Source: Euryarchaeota archaeon Ods02 | GTDB taxonomy: Archaea > Halobacteriota > Halobacteria > Halobacteriales > Halorutilaceae | Reading direction: 5' to 3' | DNA length: 64,000 bases | Assembly: GCA_028751075.1 (NCBI GenBank) | Contig: JAQZDA010000001.1 | Coordinates: forward strand, 1 to 64,000 | Shown: positions 24,707 through 33,491 of the stretch, piece after piece | How the letters are laid out: each line of letters opens with the position of its first letter | How positions within the stretch are numbered: position 1 is the stretch's first letter | The notes under the pieces: generated by a model | Database searches by the model: none | Seen by the model: the letters and a program-made list of their open reading frames with translations, nothing else | Told to the model about the DNA's origin: nothing | Program-made: the position numbers and the translations under genes

Positions 24707-26149
24707 TCAGTGGTTCTCCTTGTATTCGTTGACGAGGTCCTGCATCGACTGTTTGGCGTCGCCGAACAGCATGCTGGTCTTGTCGAGGGTGAACAGGGGG
24801 TTGGGGATGCCGCTGAAGCCCGGGCTGAGGCTGCGTTTGTTGACGATTACTGTGCGAGCTTCGTCGACGTTGAGTATCGGCATCCCGCTGATTGGTGTGC
24901 CCTCCGCCTCCTTCGCCTTCGGGTTGACGACGTCGTTTGCTCCGGTGACGATGACTACGTCGGTCTCGCTGAACGTCGGGTTCACCTCCTCTAGCTCACG
25001 CATCTTGTCGTAGGGGACGTCGGCTTCCGCCAGCAGGACGTTCATGTGGCCGGGCATCCGGCCGGCGACGGGGTGGATGCCGAACTCGACGTCGACGCCG
25101 TTCTCCTCCAGAAGCTCTGCGAGCTCGGCGACTGCGTGCTGCGCCTGAGCCACCGCCATACCGTAGCCTGGGACGATGACGACCCTCTGCGCTGTGTCGA
25201 GCAGCATCTCGACCTCCTCCGGCGACGTCGACTGAATCTCGCCTTCGTAGATGTCGTCCATCTCGTCGTCAGTGGCTTCCTCACCCCAGCCTCCGAACAG
25301 CACGTTAGGCAGCGACCGGTTCATCGACTCGCACATTATCACCGTGAGTATCATGCCGGCGGCGCCGACGAGTGTGCCGGCGATGATCAAGACGGTGTTG
25401 TCGAGGACGAAGCCTGTCGTCGCCGCGGCAAGTCCCGAGTACGAGTTCAGGAGGGCGATGACGACGGGCATGTCGGCGCCTCCGATGGGTACGACGAGGG
25501 CGACGCCGAGGACGGAGGCGGCGGCGACTAACACCCAGTACGACGGCGCCCACGCGGCGAGCGGGGTTTCGCCGAAGACCCCTGGCTGGAGGACGAGGAA
25601 GGCTCCGGCCGTGAGGGCTACGGCGAGCAAGACGACCTTGACGAGGTGTTCGCCGCGGTAACGGATGGTGCGTCGGAAGACACCGTGGAGCTTGCCGGCG
25701 GCGACGAGGCTTCCCCAGAAGGTGACGCTGCCGATGATGCCGGCGATGGCGGCGGCTACTGCGACGTCGGGGGTTGCGGCGGCGTCTCTGTCGAATATCT
25801 CGGTGAGTTCGGCGCCGGCGACGAGGGCGGACGCGCCGCCGCCGAAGCCGTTGAACAGTCCGACTAGCTGCGGCATCTCCGTGGTCTCGACGGTGACGGC
25901 GAGCCATGTGCCGATAGCGGCGCCGAGCAGTAGCGCTGCGGCGAGGACTACGGGGGATAGTATCTCGAACCAGAGCACGGTGACTGCGACGGCGAGGAAC
26001 ATGCCGGCTGCCGAGGTGGCGTTGCCGCGGGTCGCCGTCCGGGGATGCGTCATGTCCCTGAGCCCCTGTATGAACAGTACGCTGGCGACGAGGTAGGCGA
26101 GCGGCAGCAGCCAGTCGGGGGCGCCGGCGAGGACTCCTTCCGCCATCAA
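24707..26149 (-). CDS. pntB: NAD(P) transhydrogenase beta subunit
   Basis: A 480-aa membrane subunit of the proton-translocating transhydrogenase, which moves hydride from NADH to NADP+ driven by the proton gradient. The first 270 residues hold about nine hydrophobic helices (domain II). The C-terminal NADP-binding domain III has VVIVPGYGMAVAQAQ, GIHPVAGRMPGHMNVLLAEA and DVVIVTGANDVVNPKA. It overlaps pntA2 by 4 nt. Length agrees with other PntB proteins. Confidence 0.95.
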   Translation of the reverse strand: MMAEGVLAGAPDWLLPLAYLVASVLFIQGLRDMTHPRTATRGNATSAAGMFLAVAVTVLWFEILSPVVLAAALLLGAAIGTWLAVTVETTEMPQLVGLFNGFGGGASALVAGAELTEIFDRDAAATPDVAVAAAIAGIIGSVTFWGSLVAAGKLHGVFRRTIRYRGEHLVKVVLLAVALTAGAFLVLQPGVFGETPLAAWAPSYWVLVAAASVLGVALVVPIGGADMPVVIALLNSYSGLAAATTGFVLDNTVLIIAGTLVGAAGMILTVIMCESMNRSLPNVLFGGWGEEATDDEMDDIYEGEIQSTSPEEVEMLLDTAQRVVIVPGYGMAVAQAQHAVAELAELLEENGVDVEFGIHPVAGRMPGHMNVLLAEADVPYDKMRELEEVNPTFSETDVVIVTGANDVVNPKAKEAEGTPISGMPILNVDEARTVIVNKRSLSPGFSGIPNPLFTLDKTSMLFGDAKQSMQDLVNEYKENH

Positions 26150-26436
26150 CGGTCACCTCCATCCTGTCGACCGAACTGGTCGAGCATCATGTGGCTGACG
26201 AGGTATCCTCCGACGACGTTCACCGTCGCCATGACTACGGCGACGAAGCCGAGGACGGTGGCGAGGGTGGTGGCGCCGGAGCCGGCGACTACGACGCTTC
26301 CGATGAGGGTGATGCCGGATATCGCATTCGCCCCTGACATCAGGGGTGTGTGGAGGTTCGTCGGGATCTTCGTGATTATCGAGTACCCGAGGAACGCTGC
26401 GAGCACGAACAATGTTAGGTTCTCTATCAATGCCAT
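26146..26436 (-). CDS. pntA2: NAD(P) transhydrogenase alpha subunit, membrane part
   Basis: A 96-aa protein with three hydrophobic helices: LTLFVLAAFLGYSIITKIP, then TPLMSGANAISGITLIGSVV, then LGFVAVVMATVNVVGGYLV and a short hydrophilic end. This matches the alpha-2 subunit of three-subunit transhydrogenases, where PntA is split. It sits between the soluble alpha-1 gene (3-nt gap) and pntB (4-nt overlap). Confidence 0.95.
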   Translation of the reverse strand: MALIENLTLFVLAAFLGYSIITKIPTNLHTPLMSGANAISGITLIGSVVVAGSGATTLATVLGFVAVVMATVNVVGGYLVSHMMLDQFGRQDGGDR

Positions 26437-26439
26437 CGT

Positions 26440-27810
26440 CTAGTTCTCCTTCTCGTCCGGTGTTTCAGAAGCTGGTTCGCTGTCTCCGTCGTCCGCTCCC
26501 TGGTCACCGGTGTCACCATCGTCCGCTCCCTGGTCACCAGTGTCACCATCGTCTGTTTCCTCTGTCTCATCCGGGTCTGCGTCTCCGGTGGCTGCTTCGT
26601 CGGCTTCTGCCTCGTCTCCGGACTCTCCGGCAGCGTCTGCGTCTTCAGCGGTTTCTTCCTCTTCTTCGACGCTGGCGTCTTTCCTGTGCGGCATCCGTTT
26701 CTCGCCGTCGTGCGTCAGCAGTGTGCTGGAGATGACCTCGTCAGAGAGGTCGAACTCTAGCTCTCCGTCTTCGGTGATGTACTCGACGAAGTTCCGGAGG
26801 TTGTTGGACAGGAGGTCGCTGGCGGTGTGGGCGACGGTGGCGGGGAGGTTGGTGGGTCCGTAGACTTCGACGCCTTCGTACTCGACGACGTCGTCGGCCT
26901 CCGTGGGTTCGCAGTTGCCTCCTGTCTCGGCGGCGAGGTCCACGATGACGCTTCCGTCGTCCATGCCTTCGATCATCTCGTTGGTGACGAGCTCCGGCGC
27001 GGGCTGTCCGGGGATGGCGGCGGTGGTGATGACGACGTCGCTTTCGGCGACGACGCGGGTCATCATCTTCCGTTGCTTCCTGTAGAACTCCTCGTCCTGA
27101 TGGGTGGCGTGTCCTTCTTCGTCGCTGGCGTCGTCTGCTTCGAGGTCTAGTTCGACGAAGTCGGCGCCGAGGCTTTCGACCTCCTCGCTGACCTCGGGTC
27201 GTATGTCGTAGGCGCGGACGGATGCGTCGAGGCGTTCGGCGGTCGCTATCGCCTGGAGGCCGGCGACGCCTGCGCCGACGACGAAGACCTCGGCGGGCTT
27301 CACGGTGCCGGCGGCGGTCATCTGCATGGGGAACAGCTTCGGCAGCGCCTGTGCGGCGTCGATGGTTGCTTTGTAGCCGCTGATGCTCGCCATCGACGAC
27401 AGCACGTCCATCGACTGCGCCCTGCTTATCCGCGGCATCAGCTCGAGCGCGAAAGCGGATACGTCGTTCTCCGCGAGGACGTCGTACTCTTCGTCGTCGA
27501 TGCCGCTGGGTCCGAGGATGCCGACGACGACCTGGCCTTCACGGTACATCTCGGGGTCGCATTCGTCGGCGGCTCCGAGGCCGTTGACGTGGAGGACGAC
27601 GTCAGCGCGGTTGACGACCTCTTCACGGCTGTCCACTACCTCGCATCCTGCTTCGCGGTAGCTTTCGTCCGGCCAGTCGGCTTCGACGCCGGCTCCGGTT
27701 TCGACGCAGACCGTGTGTCCGTCTTTGAGCAGTTTTTTGGCTTTCTCCGGCGTCAGTGCGACACGAGTCTCGCCTTCGTCTCGGTCTCTGGGCACTCCAA
27801 CTATAACCAT
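26440..27810 (-). CDS. pntA1: NAD(P) transhydrogenase alpha subunit, NAD-binding part, with acidic tail
   Basis: A 456-aa soluble domain I subunit: GVPRDRDEGETRVALTPEKA, VVGAGVAGLQAIATAERLDA (NAD fold), VITTAAIPGQPAPEL and MIEGMDDGSVIVDLAAETGG. The folded part ends near residue 380. A tail of about 75 residues of Asp/Glu/Ala/Gly follows, including two copies of a 10-residue unit (DGDTGDQGAD). Such a tail is longer than in most alpha-1 subunits. It is first in the pntA1-pntA2-pntB operon. Confidence 0.95.
   Translation of the reverse strand: MVIVGVPRDRDEGETRVALTPEKAKKLLKDGHTVCVETGAGVEADWPDESYREAGCEVVDSREEVVNRADVVLHVNGLGAADECDPEMYREGQVVVGILGPSGIDDEEYDVLAENDVSAFALELMPRISRAQSMDVLSSMASISGYKATIDAAQALPKLFPMQMTAAGTVKPAEVFVVGAGVAGLQAIATAERLDASVRAYDIRPEVSEEVESLGADFVELDLEADDASDEEGHATHQDEEFYRKQRKMMTRVVAESDVVITTAAIPGQPAPELVTNEMIEGMDDGSVIVDLAAETGGNCEPTEADDVVEYEGVEVYGPTNLPATVAHTASDLLSNNLRNFVEYITEDGELEFDLSDEVISSTLLTHDGEKRMPHRKDASVEEEEETAEDADAAGESGDEAEADEAATGDADPDETEETDDGDTGDQGADDGDTGDQGADDGDSEPASETPDEKEN
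26491..26550. repeat. 30-bp tandem repeat in the pntA1 tail
   Basis: Two copies of a 30-bp unit (26491-26520, 26521-26550) differ at one base. They encode two acidic decapeptides near the PntA1 C-terminus and keep frame. Confidence 0.85.
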
Positions 27811-28160
<350 letters not shown>

Positions 28161-28931
28161 CTAGTCCAGTCTGTCGTAGCTGCCGAGATACTCCACCCAC
28201 TCTACCTGGCGTTCGAGCTCGCTTACGACGTCGCCGCTGTCCCCGCCTTCGAAGTCGATGTGGAAGACGTAGTCCCCGAGAGCGTGTTTAGACGGCCGGC
28301 TCTCGAGCCGGGTGAGGTTGATATCGCGTTCCTTGAACACGCCGAGGATGTCGTACAGCAGACCCGGCCGGTCCTTGCCCGGGTAGACGACGATTGAGGT
28401 CTTGCTTCCGCCGTCCCGTGGTTCGGTCTCCAGCCGGACGAACCGCGTCGTGTTCCCGCCTTCGTCCTGGACGTCCTCCGCGATCACCTGGACGCCGTCG
28501 CCCGCGAGGGAGACGTGGGCGATGGCGGCGACGTCGCTGTCTTCGCGCGCGAGCTCCACTCCGGCGGCGGTGCTGCTGACGCTCTTCACCTCGGCGTCGG
28601 GGTAGCGTTCCCGTAGGAAGCCCCGGCACTGCGCCAACGCCTGCGGATGGCTGGCGACGACCGAGAACTCGTCGTCCTGCGCCAACAGTGCGTGCCGGAC
28701 GTCGACGTGCACCTCGCCTGTTATGTAGACTTCGTAGTCTCCGAGGACGTCGAGGGTGGCGTTGACGCTGCCTTCGATGGAGTTCTCCATCGGAACCACG
28801 CCGGCTTCGACGTCGCCGTCGACGACGGCGTCCGCTATCTCAGGAACTCCGCTGTAGAACCGCACGTCTTCGTCGACCTTCAGCGCCGCCCGATGGCTGT
28901 AGGTGCCTTCGGGCCCCAGGGTAGCTATCAC
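28161..28931 (-). CDS. pheA: Prephenate dehydratase
   Basis: Converts prephenate to phenylpyruvate in phenylalanine synthesis. The 256-aa protein has [39 protein letters not shown] and the catalytic-region motif [11 protein letters not shown]. It is followed by a regulatory ACT domain with [25 protein letters not shown], the phenylalanine-binding ESRP signature. It is a monofunctional archaeal PDT, divergent from thi4. Confidence 0.95.
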   Translation of the reverse strand: MIATLGPEGTYSHRAALKVDEDVRFYSGVPEIADAVVDGDVEAGVVPMENSIEGSVNATLDVLGDYEVYITGEVHVDVRHALLAQDDEFSVVASHPQALAQCRGFLRERYPDAEVKSVSSTAAGVELAREDSDVAAIAHVSLAGDGVQVIAEDVQDEGGNTTRFVRLETEPRDGGSKTSIVVYPGKDRPGLLYDILGVFKERDINLTRLESRPSKHALGDYVFHIDFEGGDSGDVVSELERQVEWVEYLGSYDRLD

Positions 28932-29020
28932 AGCGTGGTTATCGAGCCCCCGGGATTAGATGGTTTCGCTGTCTCCGCCGACCGAGCAGCTGTTCCCGCA
29001 TCCGAACCCGCTATAACAGC

Positions 29021-29030
29021 ACCTTTTACT
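29021..29030 (+). promoter_or_regulatory. TATA box for thi4
   Basis: ACCTTTTACT, centred about 28 nt before the thi4 ATG at 29054; a leaderless arrangement. Confidence 0.5.
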
Positions 29031-29053
29031 ACTCGCCTATACTACTATCAACT

Positions 29054-29992
29054 ATGTCTGAAGACAACGGAGAGTTCGAAGCGTTCAGCGACGTCGGCGA
29101 AGCCGAGGTCACGCGCGCCATCGGTCAGGAGTGGACGGAGGAGTTCATGGACTTCAGCGACAGCGACGTCATCGTCGTCGGCGGCGGGCCGTCGGGGTTG
29201 ATGGCGGCGAAGGAGCTCGCTGAACGCGACGTCCAGACGATGGTCGTCGAGAAGAACAACTACCTCGGCGGCGGGTTCTGGCTCGGCGGCTTCCTCATGA
29301 ACAAGGTCACCGTCCGAAGCCCCGCCCAGCAGGTGCTCGACGACCTCGACGTCAGCTACAAGCAATCCCAGGACAGCGAAGGCCTGTACGTCGCCAACGG
29401 ACCCGAGGCCTGCAGCGGCTTAATTAAAGCATCATGCGACGCGGGTGCGAAGATGCAGAACATGACGGAGTTCACCGACATAGTCATCCGTGAGAACCAC
29501 AGGGTCGGCGGCATCGTCATGAACTGGACGCCGGTGCACGCCCTCCCCCGCGAGATAACCTGCGTCGACCCCATCGCGGTCGAGGCCGACCTCGTCATCG
29601 ACGCGACGGGGCACGACGCGATGGCGGTGAAGAAGCTCCACGAACGCGGCGTCCTGAACGCACCCGGCATCGGAGACGCCGCCGCGAGCGCCGGCGGCAT
29701 GGATCAGACGGACGACGACACCTACGGAGCACCCGGACACGATTCACCGGGACACGACTCCATGTGGGTCGGTGAAAGCGAGGACGCCGTCGTCGAACAC
29801 ACCGGCGTCGCCCACGACGGCCTCGTCGTCACCGGCATGGCTACGGCGACGACGTACGGCCTCCCCCGCATGGGTCCGACGTTCGGCGCGATGCTCGTCT
29901 CCGGCAAGCGCGCGGCGCAGGTCGCGCTCGACGAGCTAGAGGTCGACGCCGACCCCGTCGACATGACCAGCCGCGCACCCGCAGACGACTGA
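29054..29992 (+). CDS. thi4: Thi4 family thiazole synthase
   Basis: A 312-aa FAD/NAD-fold enzyme making the thiazole moiety of thiamin from NAD and glycine. The dinucleotide motif [16 protein letters not shown] is followed by [16 protein letters not shown] and [13 protein letters not shown]. At the sulfur-donor position it has Cys170 ([15 protein letters not shown]), as in yeast and haloarchaeal single-turnover Thi4, rather than the His of sulfide-using methanogen enzymes. It is followed after 30 nt by an uncharacterised gene on the same strand. Confidence 0.94.
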   Translation: MSEDNGEFEAFSDVGEAEVTRAIGQEWTEEFMDFSDSDVIVVGGGPSGLMAAKELAERDVQTMVVEKNNYLGGGFWLGGFLMNKVTVRSPAQQVLDDLDVSYKQSQDSEGLYVANGPEACSGLIKASCDAGAKMQNMTEFTDIVIRENHRVGGIVMNWTPVHALPREITCVDPIAVEADLVIDATGHDAMAVKKLHERGVLNAPGIGDAAASAGGMDQTDDDTYGAPGHDSPGHDSMWVGESEDAVVEHTGVAHDGLVVTGMATATTYGLPRMGPTFGAMLVSGKRAAQVALDELEVDADPVDMTSRAPADD

Positions 29993-30022
29993 CCTGAAAC
30001 AGCTCTCTTCTACCTCATTCTG

Positions 30023-30799
30023 ATGCAGGTCAACCTGTACCCCGCCCCCACCACAGTCGCCGACGCCGACGAGCTCGCCAGCTGGCTGGAGGAGCGAGGC
30101 CCCGTCGAAACGGTGGACGTCCGCCCTCGATTTCTCGACCTGGTGCAGGACGACGCCGACAGCCGCGAGCTCGCGGAGGCGTTCGCCGCCGCCCGCGTGA
30201 TGTCGCCGTACGACGAAACCACCGGAAGCCGGATGGAGGGCGTCGTCCGGTACGAGATGCGGGCGCTCGACGACCCCGAACGCAGCGGCGGAGTCCTGTA
30301 CGACGGCTTCCAGGTGCAGCGCGCGCTCTACCCCTACAGCGAAGCAGCCGGCGACGAGGACGCCCTCGACGTCGTCCTCCTCGACCGCGCTCTCGCTACC
30401 TGGGGCAACCACGACGGCCGCTGGCACAAACGCGTCGTCGTCCTCGGCGAACCCGCGTTAGTCAGCGTTCCCGGACTGTACGAGGCGCCGGCGAAGCCCG
30501 AGGAGTACTACAAGGCGAAGCAGAAGCACGCGCTCGCGACGGGTGACGCGCCGCCAAGAGAGGTGCTCGAGAACCAGGTCGAAGGCGACTTCCTCGTCGA
30601 AAGCGACCCCCGGACCACGGAGGCGCTGAAGGGCTACGTGCTCCAGGCGGTCGACTACCACCAGACGGGAGACGCGTTCTGCGAGGCGGAGGGCTGCCGC
30701 TTGTTCAACGCCCACCGGCACGGCGAGCTGTTCGACGCGCAGCTGCGGGGGAGCGAGCTCTGCGGGGAGCACGAGGAGATGTACGGCGGCGACAGCTGA
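30023..30799 (+). CDS. Uncharacterised protein with C-terminal Cys/His cluster
   Basis: A 258-aa soluble acidic protein I cannot assign firmly. The C-terminus has CEAEGCRLFNAHRHGELFD followed by a CGEH pair, giving CxxxxC...HxH...CxxH, a probable zinc site that recalls the Cys-rich end of archaemetzincin-like putative metallopeptidases. The N-terminal part (VNLYPAPTTVADADELASWL, VDVRPRFLD) is an alpha/beta domain, and the middle has VVLLDRALATWGNHDGRWHKRVVVLG. No HExxH is visible. It is probably cotranscribed with thi4. Confidence 0.6.
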   Translation: MQVNLYPAPTTVADADELASWLEERGPVETVDVRPRFLDLVQDDADSRELAEAFAAARVMSPYDETTGSRMEGVVRYEMRALDDPERSGGVLYDGFQVQRALYPYSEAAGDEDALDVVLLDRALATWGNHDGRWHKRVVVLGEPALVSVPGLYEAPAKPEEYYKAKQKHALATGDAPPREVLENQVEGDFLVESDPRTTEALKGYVLQAVDYHQTGDAFCEAEGCRLFNAHRHGELFDAQLRGSELCGEHEEMYGGDS

Positions 30800-30826
30800 C
30801 GGCTGCAGCAGCGTCTTCCAGAGGCC

Positions 30827-31414
30827 TCAGTCCTTCTTCCACTCCTCGTCGTCTCCGATGCGGCTCGCCGTCGGCCCGCATTGATCCTGGTACTTCGAAC
30901 CCCTGTCGCTGCCGTACGGCCGCTCCGCCGGCGACGACAGCTCCGTCAGCACCAGCTGGCTGATACGCATCTCCTCGGGCTTCAGGGCGACGGGTGCGGT
31001 GCCGAGGTTCGACAGCTCTAATGTTATCTGGCCGCGGTAGCCGGGGTCGACGAACCCCGCTGTAGCGTGGACAACGACGGCGAGGCGGCCGAGCGACGAC
31101 CGGCCTTCCACTCTCGCGACGAGGTCACGGGGTATGTCCACCGTCTCGTACGTCGTCCCCAGGACAAAGTCCTCGGGGTGGAGGATGTACTCCTCGCCGG
31201 ACTCCACGACCTTGCGTTCGGTGTAGTGGTCGGTCTCCTCCTCGCTGTCGGGGTGTATGCATGGGATGTTGGATCGCTGGAACTCCAGGAACTCCCTTCC
31301 GAGACGCATGTCGACGGATGCGGGCTGCACCTGCAGCTCGGGGTCGTCGAGCGGCTCAATCTTCAGGTCGCCTTCCTCCAGCCTGCGTAGGATGTCGCCG
31401 TCCGACAACACCAT
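30827..31414 (-). CDS. dcd: dCTP deaminase
   Basis: A 195-aa enzyme deaminating dCTP to dUTP (some archaeal members also hydrolyse it to dUMP). Characteristic are [35 protein letters not shown] and [15 protein letters not shown] with the catalytic Glu, then [10 protein letters not shown] and [14 protein letters not shown]. It follows the HD gene on the same strand after 39 nt, and both lie in a nucleotide-metabolism string with pyrE. Confidence 0.95.
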   Translation of the reverse strand: MVLSDGDILRRLEEGDLKIEPLDDPELQVQPASVDMRLGREFLEFQRSNIPCIHPDSEEETDHYTERKVVESGEEYILHPEDFVLGTTYETVDIPRDLVARVEGRSSLGRLAVVVHATAGFVDPGYRGQITLELSNLGTAPVALKPEEMRISQLVLTELSSPAERPYGSDRGSKYQDQCGPTASRIGDDEEWKKD

Positions 31415-31453
31415 GCTACCGACCCCCCCTAGACGACAGCGGTGTCTGATGGT

Positions 31454-32245
31454 TCATAGCTCTAGCCTCCCGACGATGTCGTCCCTGCCTTCGTTGACCG
31501 CGACTATCTTGACGTAGTCCTCGATCCCGCTTCCCTGTAGCTTCGACTTCAATAAACCGTCTATCTGGTAGACTCCGGCGCTGTTCGTCATCTCTATCTC
31601 CACCAGGATGGGGGAGTCGTACTCCTCGCCGTCCTTCACCCGCACCTTCTCGATAGCCTGGCTGCTGACGGTGTCTATGCTCCGCTGACCGGCGCTGTAC
31701 GGCATCCGGCTGCGGCCTTCCTCCATGTCGAGGGCGTCGGCGACCCTGACGACGCCGGCCTCCGGCGTCAGGGGGTTGCTGCCGCTGTGGTGGCAGACGA
31801 CGGCGTGGAGGACGTCACCCTTCATCGCGACCTTCTCCGCGGTCGAGTAGCCGTCGAGGACGTCGTCGAGCAACGGGTTCGCGAGCGTCACCGAGTGTTC
31901 CGCATGACGTTCGCGGTGGACCATGTGGCCGACGTCGTGTAAGGCGGCGCCGGCGACGGAGACGACGCAGGCGTCCTCGTACCCGAGACCGAGGTCGTGG
32001 TCCATGACACCCCATTCGACCTCGCCCTCGAGCAGCGACATTATCTCGAGCGCTCGACGCTGCACTATCTCTATGTGCTCGGTGCCGTGGTCGTTGTAAC
32101 CCAGTCGTTCGACGGCGTTGGTGTTCTGCGCACGTATGTACGACAGCACCTCCTCGGTGTGCAGGAGGTCGATGACCTCGTTGAGGCGGCCGTCGTCGCA
32201 GCCCGCGATGGAGGCGTCGACCTTCGGCGCACGCTCCGGCGACAC
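31454..32245 (-). CDS. HD-domain protein
   Basis: A 263-aa protein from a GTG start three bases after pyrE. Motifs: NDHGTEHIEIVQRRALEI, AALHDVGHMVHRERHAEHS, and VCHHSGSNPLTPEAGVVRVADALDMEEGRSRMP, giving the H...HD...H...D metal set of an HD phosphohydrolase. The C-terminal domain of about 75 residues may be regulatory. The substrate is unknown; the pyrE-HD-dcd order points to nucleotide metabolism. Confidence 0.85.
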   Translation of the reverse strand: MSPERAPKVDASIAGCDDGRLNEVIDLLHTEEVLSYIRAQNTNAVERLGYNDHGTEHIEIVQRRALEIMSLLEGEVEWGVMDHDLGLGYEDACVVSVAGAALHDVGHMVHRERHAEHSVTLANPLLDDVLDGYSTAEKVAMKGDVLHAVVCHHSGSNPLTPEAGVVRVADALDMEEGRSRMPYSAGQRSIDTVSSQAIEKVRVKDGEEYDSPILVEIEMTNSAGVYQIDGLLKSKLQGSGIEDYVKIVAVNEGRDDIVGRLEL

Positions 32246-32248
32246 AGG

Positions 32249-32809
32249 TCAGGCCTCCTCCGTCGTACCTGTCTCGACCTCGTCTTCGGCGTCCAGCAGC
32301 TCCTCCGCCGTCGTCAACGCATGCACCTCCACGCCCGCATTCTCGAGGTTCTCGCGGCCGCCCTCCTGCCGGTCGACGACCACGACGATGTCGTTCACCA
32401 CTGCGCCGGCGGCGCGGAGCTTCTCCACGGCTTCGACCGCGCTTCCGCCCGTCGTTATGATGTCCTCAACCACCACGACCTCCTCGCCTTCCTCGAGCTC
32501 GCCCTCTATCGCGTTGCCGGTGCCGTACTCCTTCTCCTCCTTCCGTGCGATGACGTAGGGTAAGCCGCTCTCTATCGAGGCGGCGGCGGCGAGCGGTACC
32601 GCACCCAATGCGACGCCCGCGATCTTCTTCGCGTCGAGGTCGTAAAGGACGTCTGCGACCGCTGCGGCGACCGCTTCGAGCGCGTCGGGGTCGGTCTGGA
32701 AGGCGTACTTGTCGACGTAGTAGCTGCTCTCTTTCCCGCTCGACAAGGTGAAGTCGCCGTACAGCACTGCTTCGCTTTCTACGAGCGCTTCGACGACGGG
32801 GTCCGTCAC
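32249..32809 (-). CDS. pyrE: Orotate phosphoribosyltransferase
   Basis: Makes OMP from orotate and PRPP. The 186-aa frame shows [51 protein letters not shown] and the PRPP loop [19 protein letters not shown]. It starts at GTG with a GGAGGGAG ribosome-binding site upstream and is followed immediately by the HD gene; carS precedes it by 37 nt. Confidence 0.95.
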   Translation of the reverse strand: MTDPVVEALVESEAVLYGDFTLSSGKESSYYVDKYAFQTDPDALEAVAAAVADVLYDLDAKKIAGVALGAVPLAAAASIESGLPYVIARKEEKEYGTGNAIEGELEEGEEVVVVEDIITTGGSAVEAVEKLRAAGAVVNDIVVVVDRQEGGRENLENAGVEVHALTTAEELLDAEDEVETGTTEEA

Positions 32810-32846
32810 CTCTCGCTCCCTCCTTCGGCTCCTCGGTGTTCGTTCA

Positions 32847-33392
32847 TCAGTAGGGTTCGTCCTTGAGGTCGAGTTGATACGCTATAAAGTTCGTGGAAAC
32901 GTGGAGCAGCGGGGTGATGACCACGACGACGGCGATCACCGGCAGCGTGAACTGCTCGACGAACCAGCCGTGGCTGAGCGGCAGCGTCACGGCGAACGCT
33001 CCGACGACGAAGTCCAGCTGGTCGAGCGGCGGCATCGGTTTCCCGCGTTCCCGTCCGCTCCGGCGTTTCACGAACGACGCTCCTATGTCGCCGAGGATGG
33101 CGCCGAACGCGAGGCCGAACGCCGCGAGGACGGGGAACTCTGGCAGCGTGGCGCCGGCGACCTCCAGCGGCGCCAGTTGGTTCAGCAGCAGGGCGAGCAC
33201 GAAGCCCGCGAGCACTCCGCCGGCGCTCCCCCGCCAGGTCTTCCCGTCGCCGAGCAACCGGTCGCCCTTCCACGTTCGACCGCCGTCGATGGCGGGGCCG
33301 CCGCCCGCGAGGACGGCGGCGTTGTTGGGTACGTACGCCGGCAGCATCAGGTAGAACGCGAGCACGACCGTCGCCAGGGCTTCCTCTAACAT
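32847..33392 (-). CDS. carS: CDP-archaeol synthase
   Basis: A 181-aa membrane enzyme activating digeranylgeranylglyceryl phosphate with CTP in archaeal lipid synthesis. It has about five helices, [49 protein letters not shown] and [11 protein letters not shown], the CarS/CdsA-like signature. First gene of a probable carS-pyrE-HD-dcd unit. Confidence 0.95.
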   Translation of the reverse strand: MLEEALATVVLAFYLMLPAYVPNNAAVLAGGGPAIDGGRTWKGDRLLGDGKTWRGSAGGVLAGFVLALLLNQLAPLEVAGATLPEFPVLAAFGLAFGAILGDIGASFVKRRSGRERGKPMPPLDQLDFVVGAFAVTLPLSHGWFVEQFTLPVIAVVVVITPLLHVSTNFIAYQLDLKDEPY

Positions 33393-33491
33393 GGTGCGAA
33401 ACAGCCGCGTACGGCGAAAAGGATTACGGTACAGCGCAAGGGAGTACGTCGGGCGTCGAACCCACGTGTTCTACAGTCACAGGTCGAGCTG

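Noticed and set aside
28932-29053. TPP riboswitch upstream of thi4
   Set aside because: No recognisable THI-box core in the 122-bp gap, and the TATA spacing implies a leaderless mRNA with no room for one.
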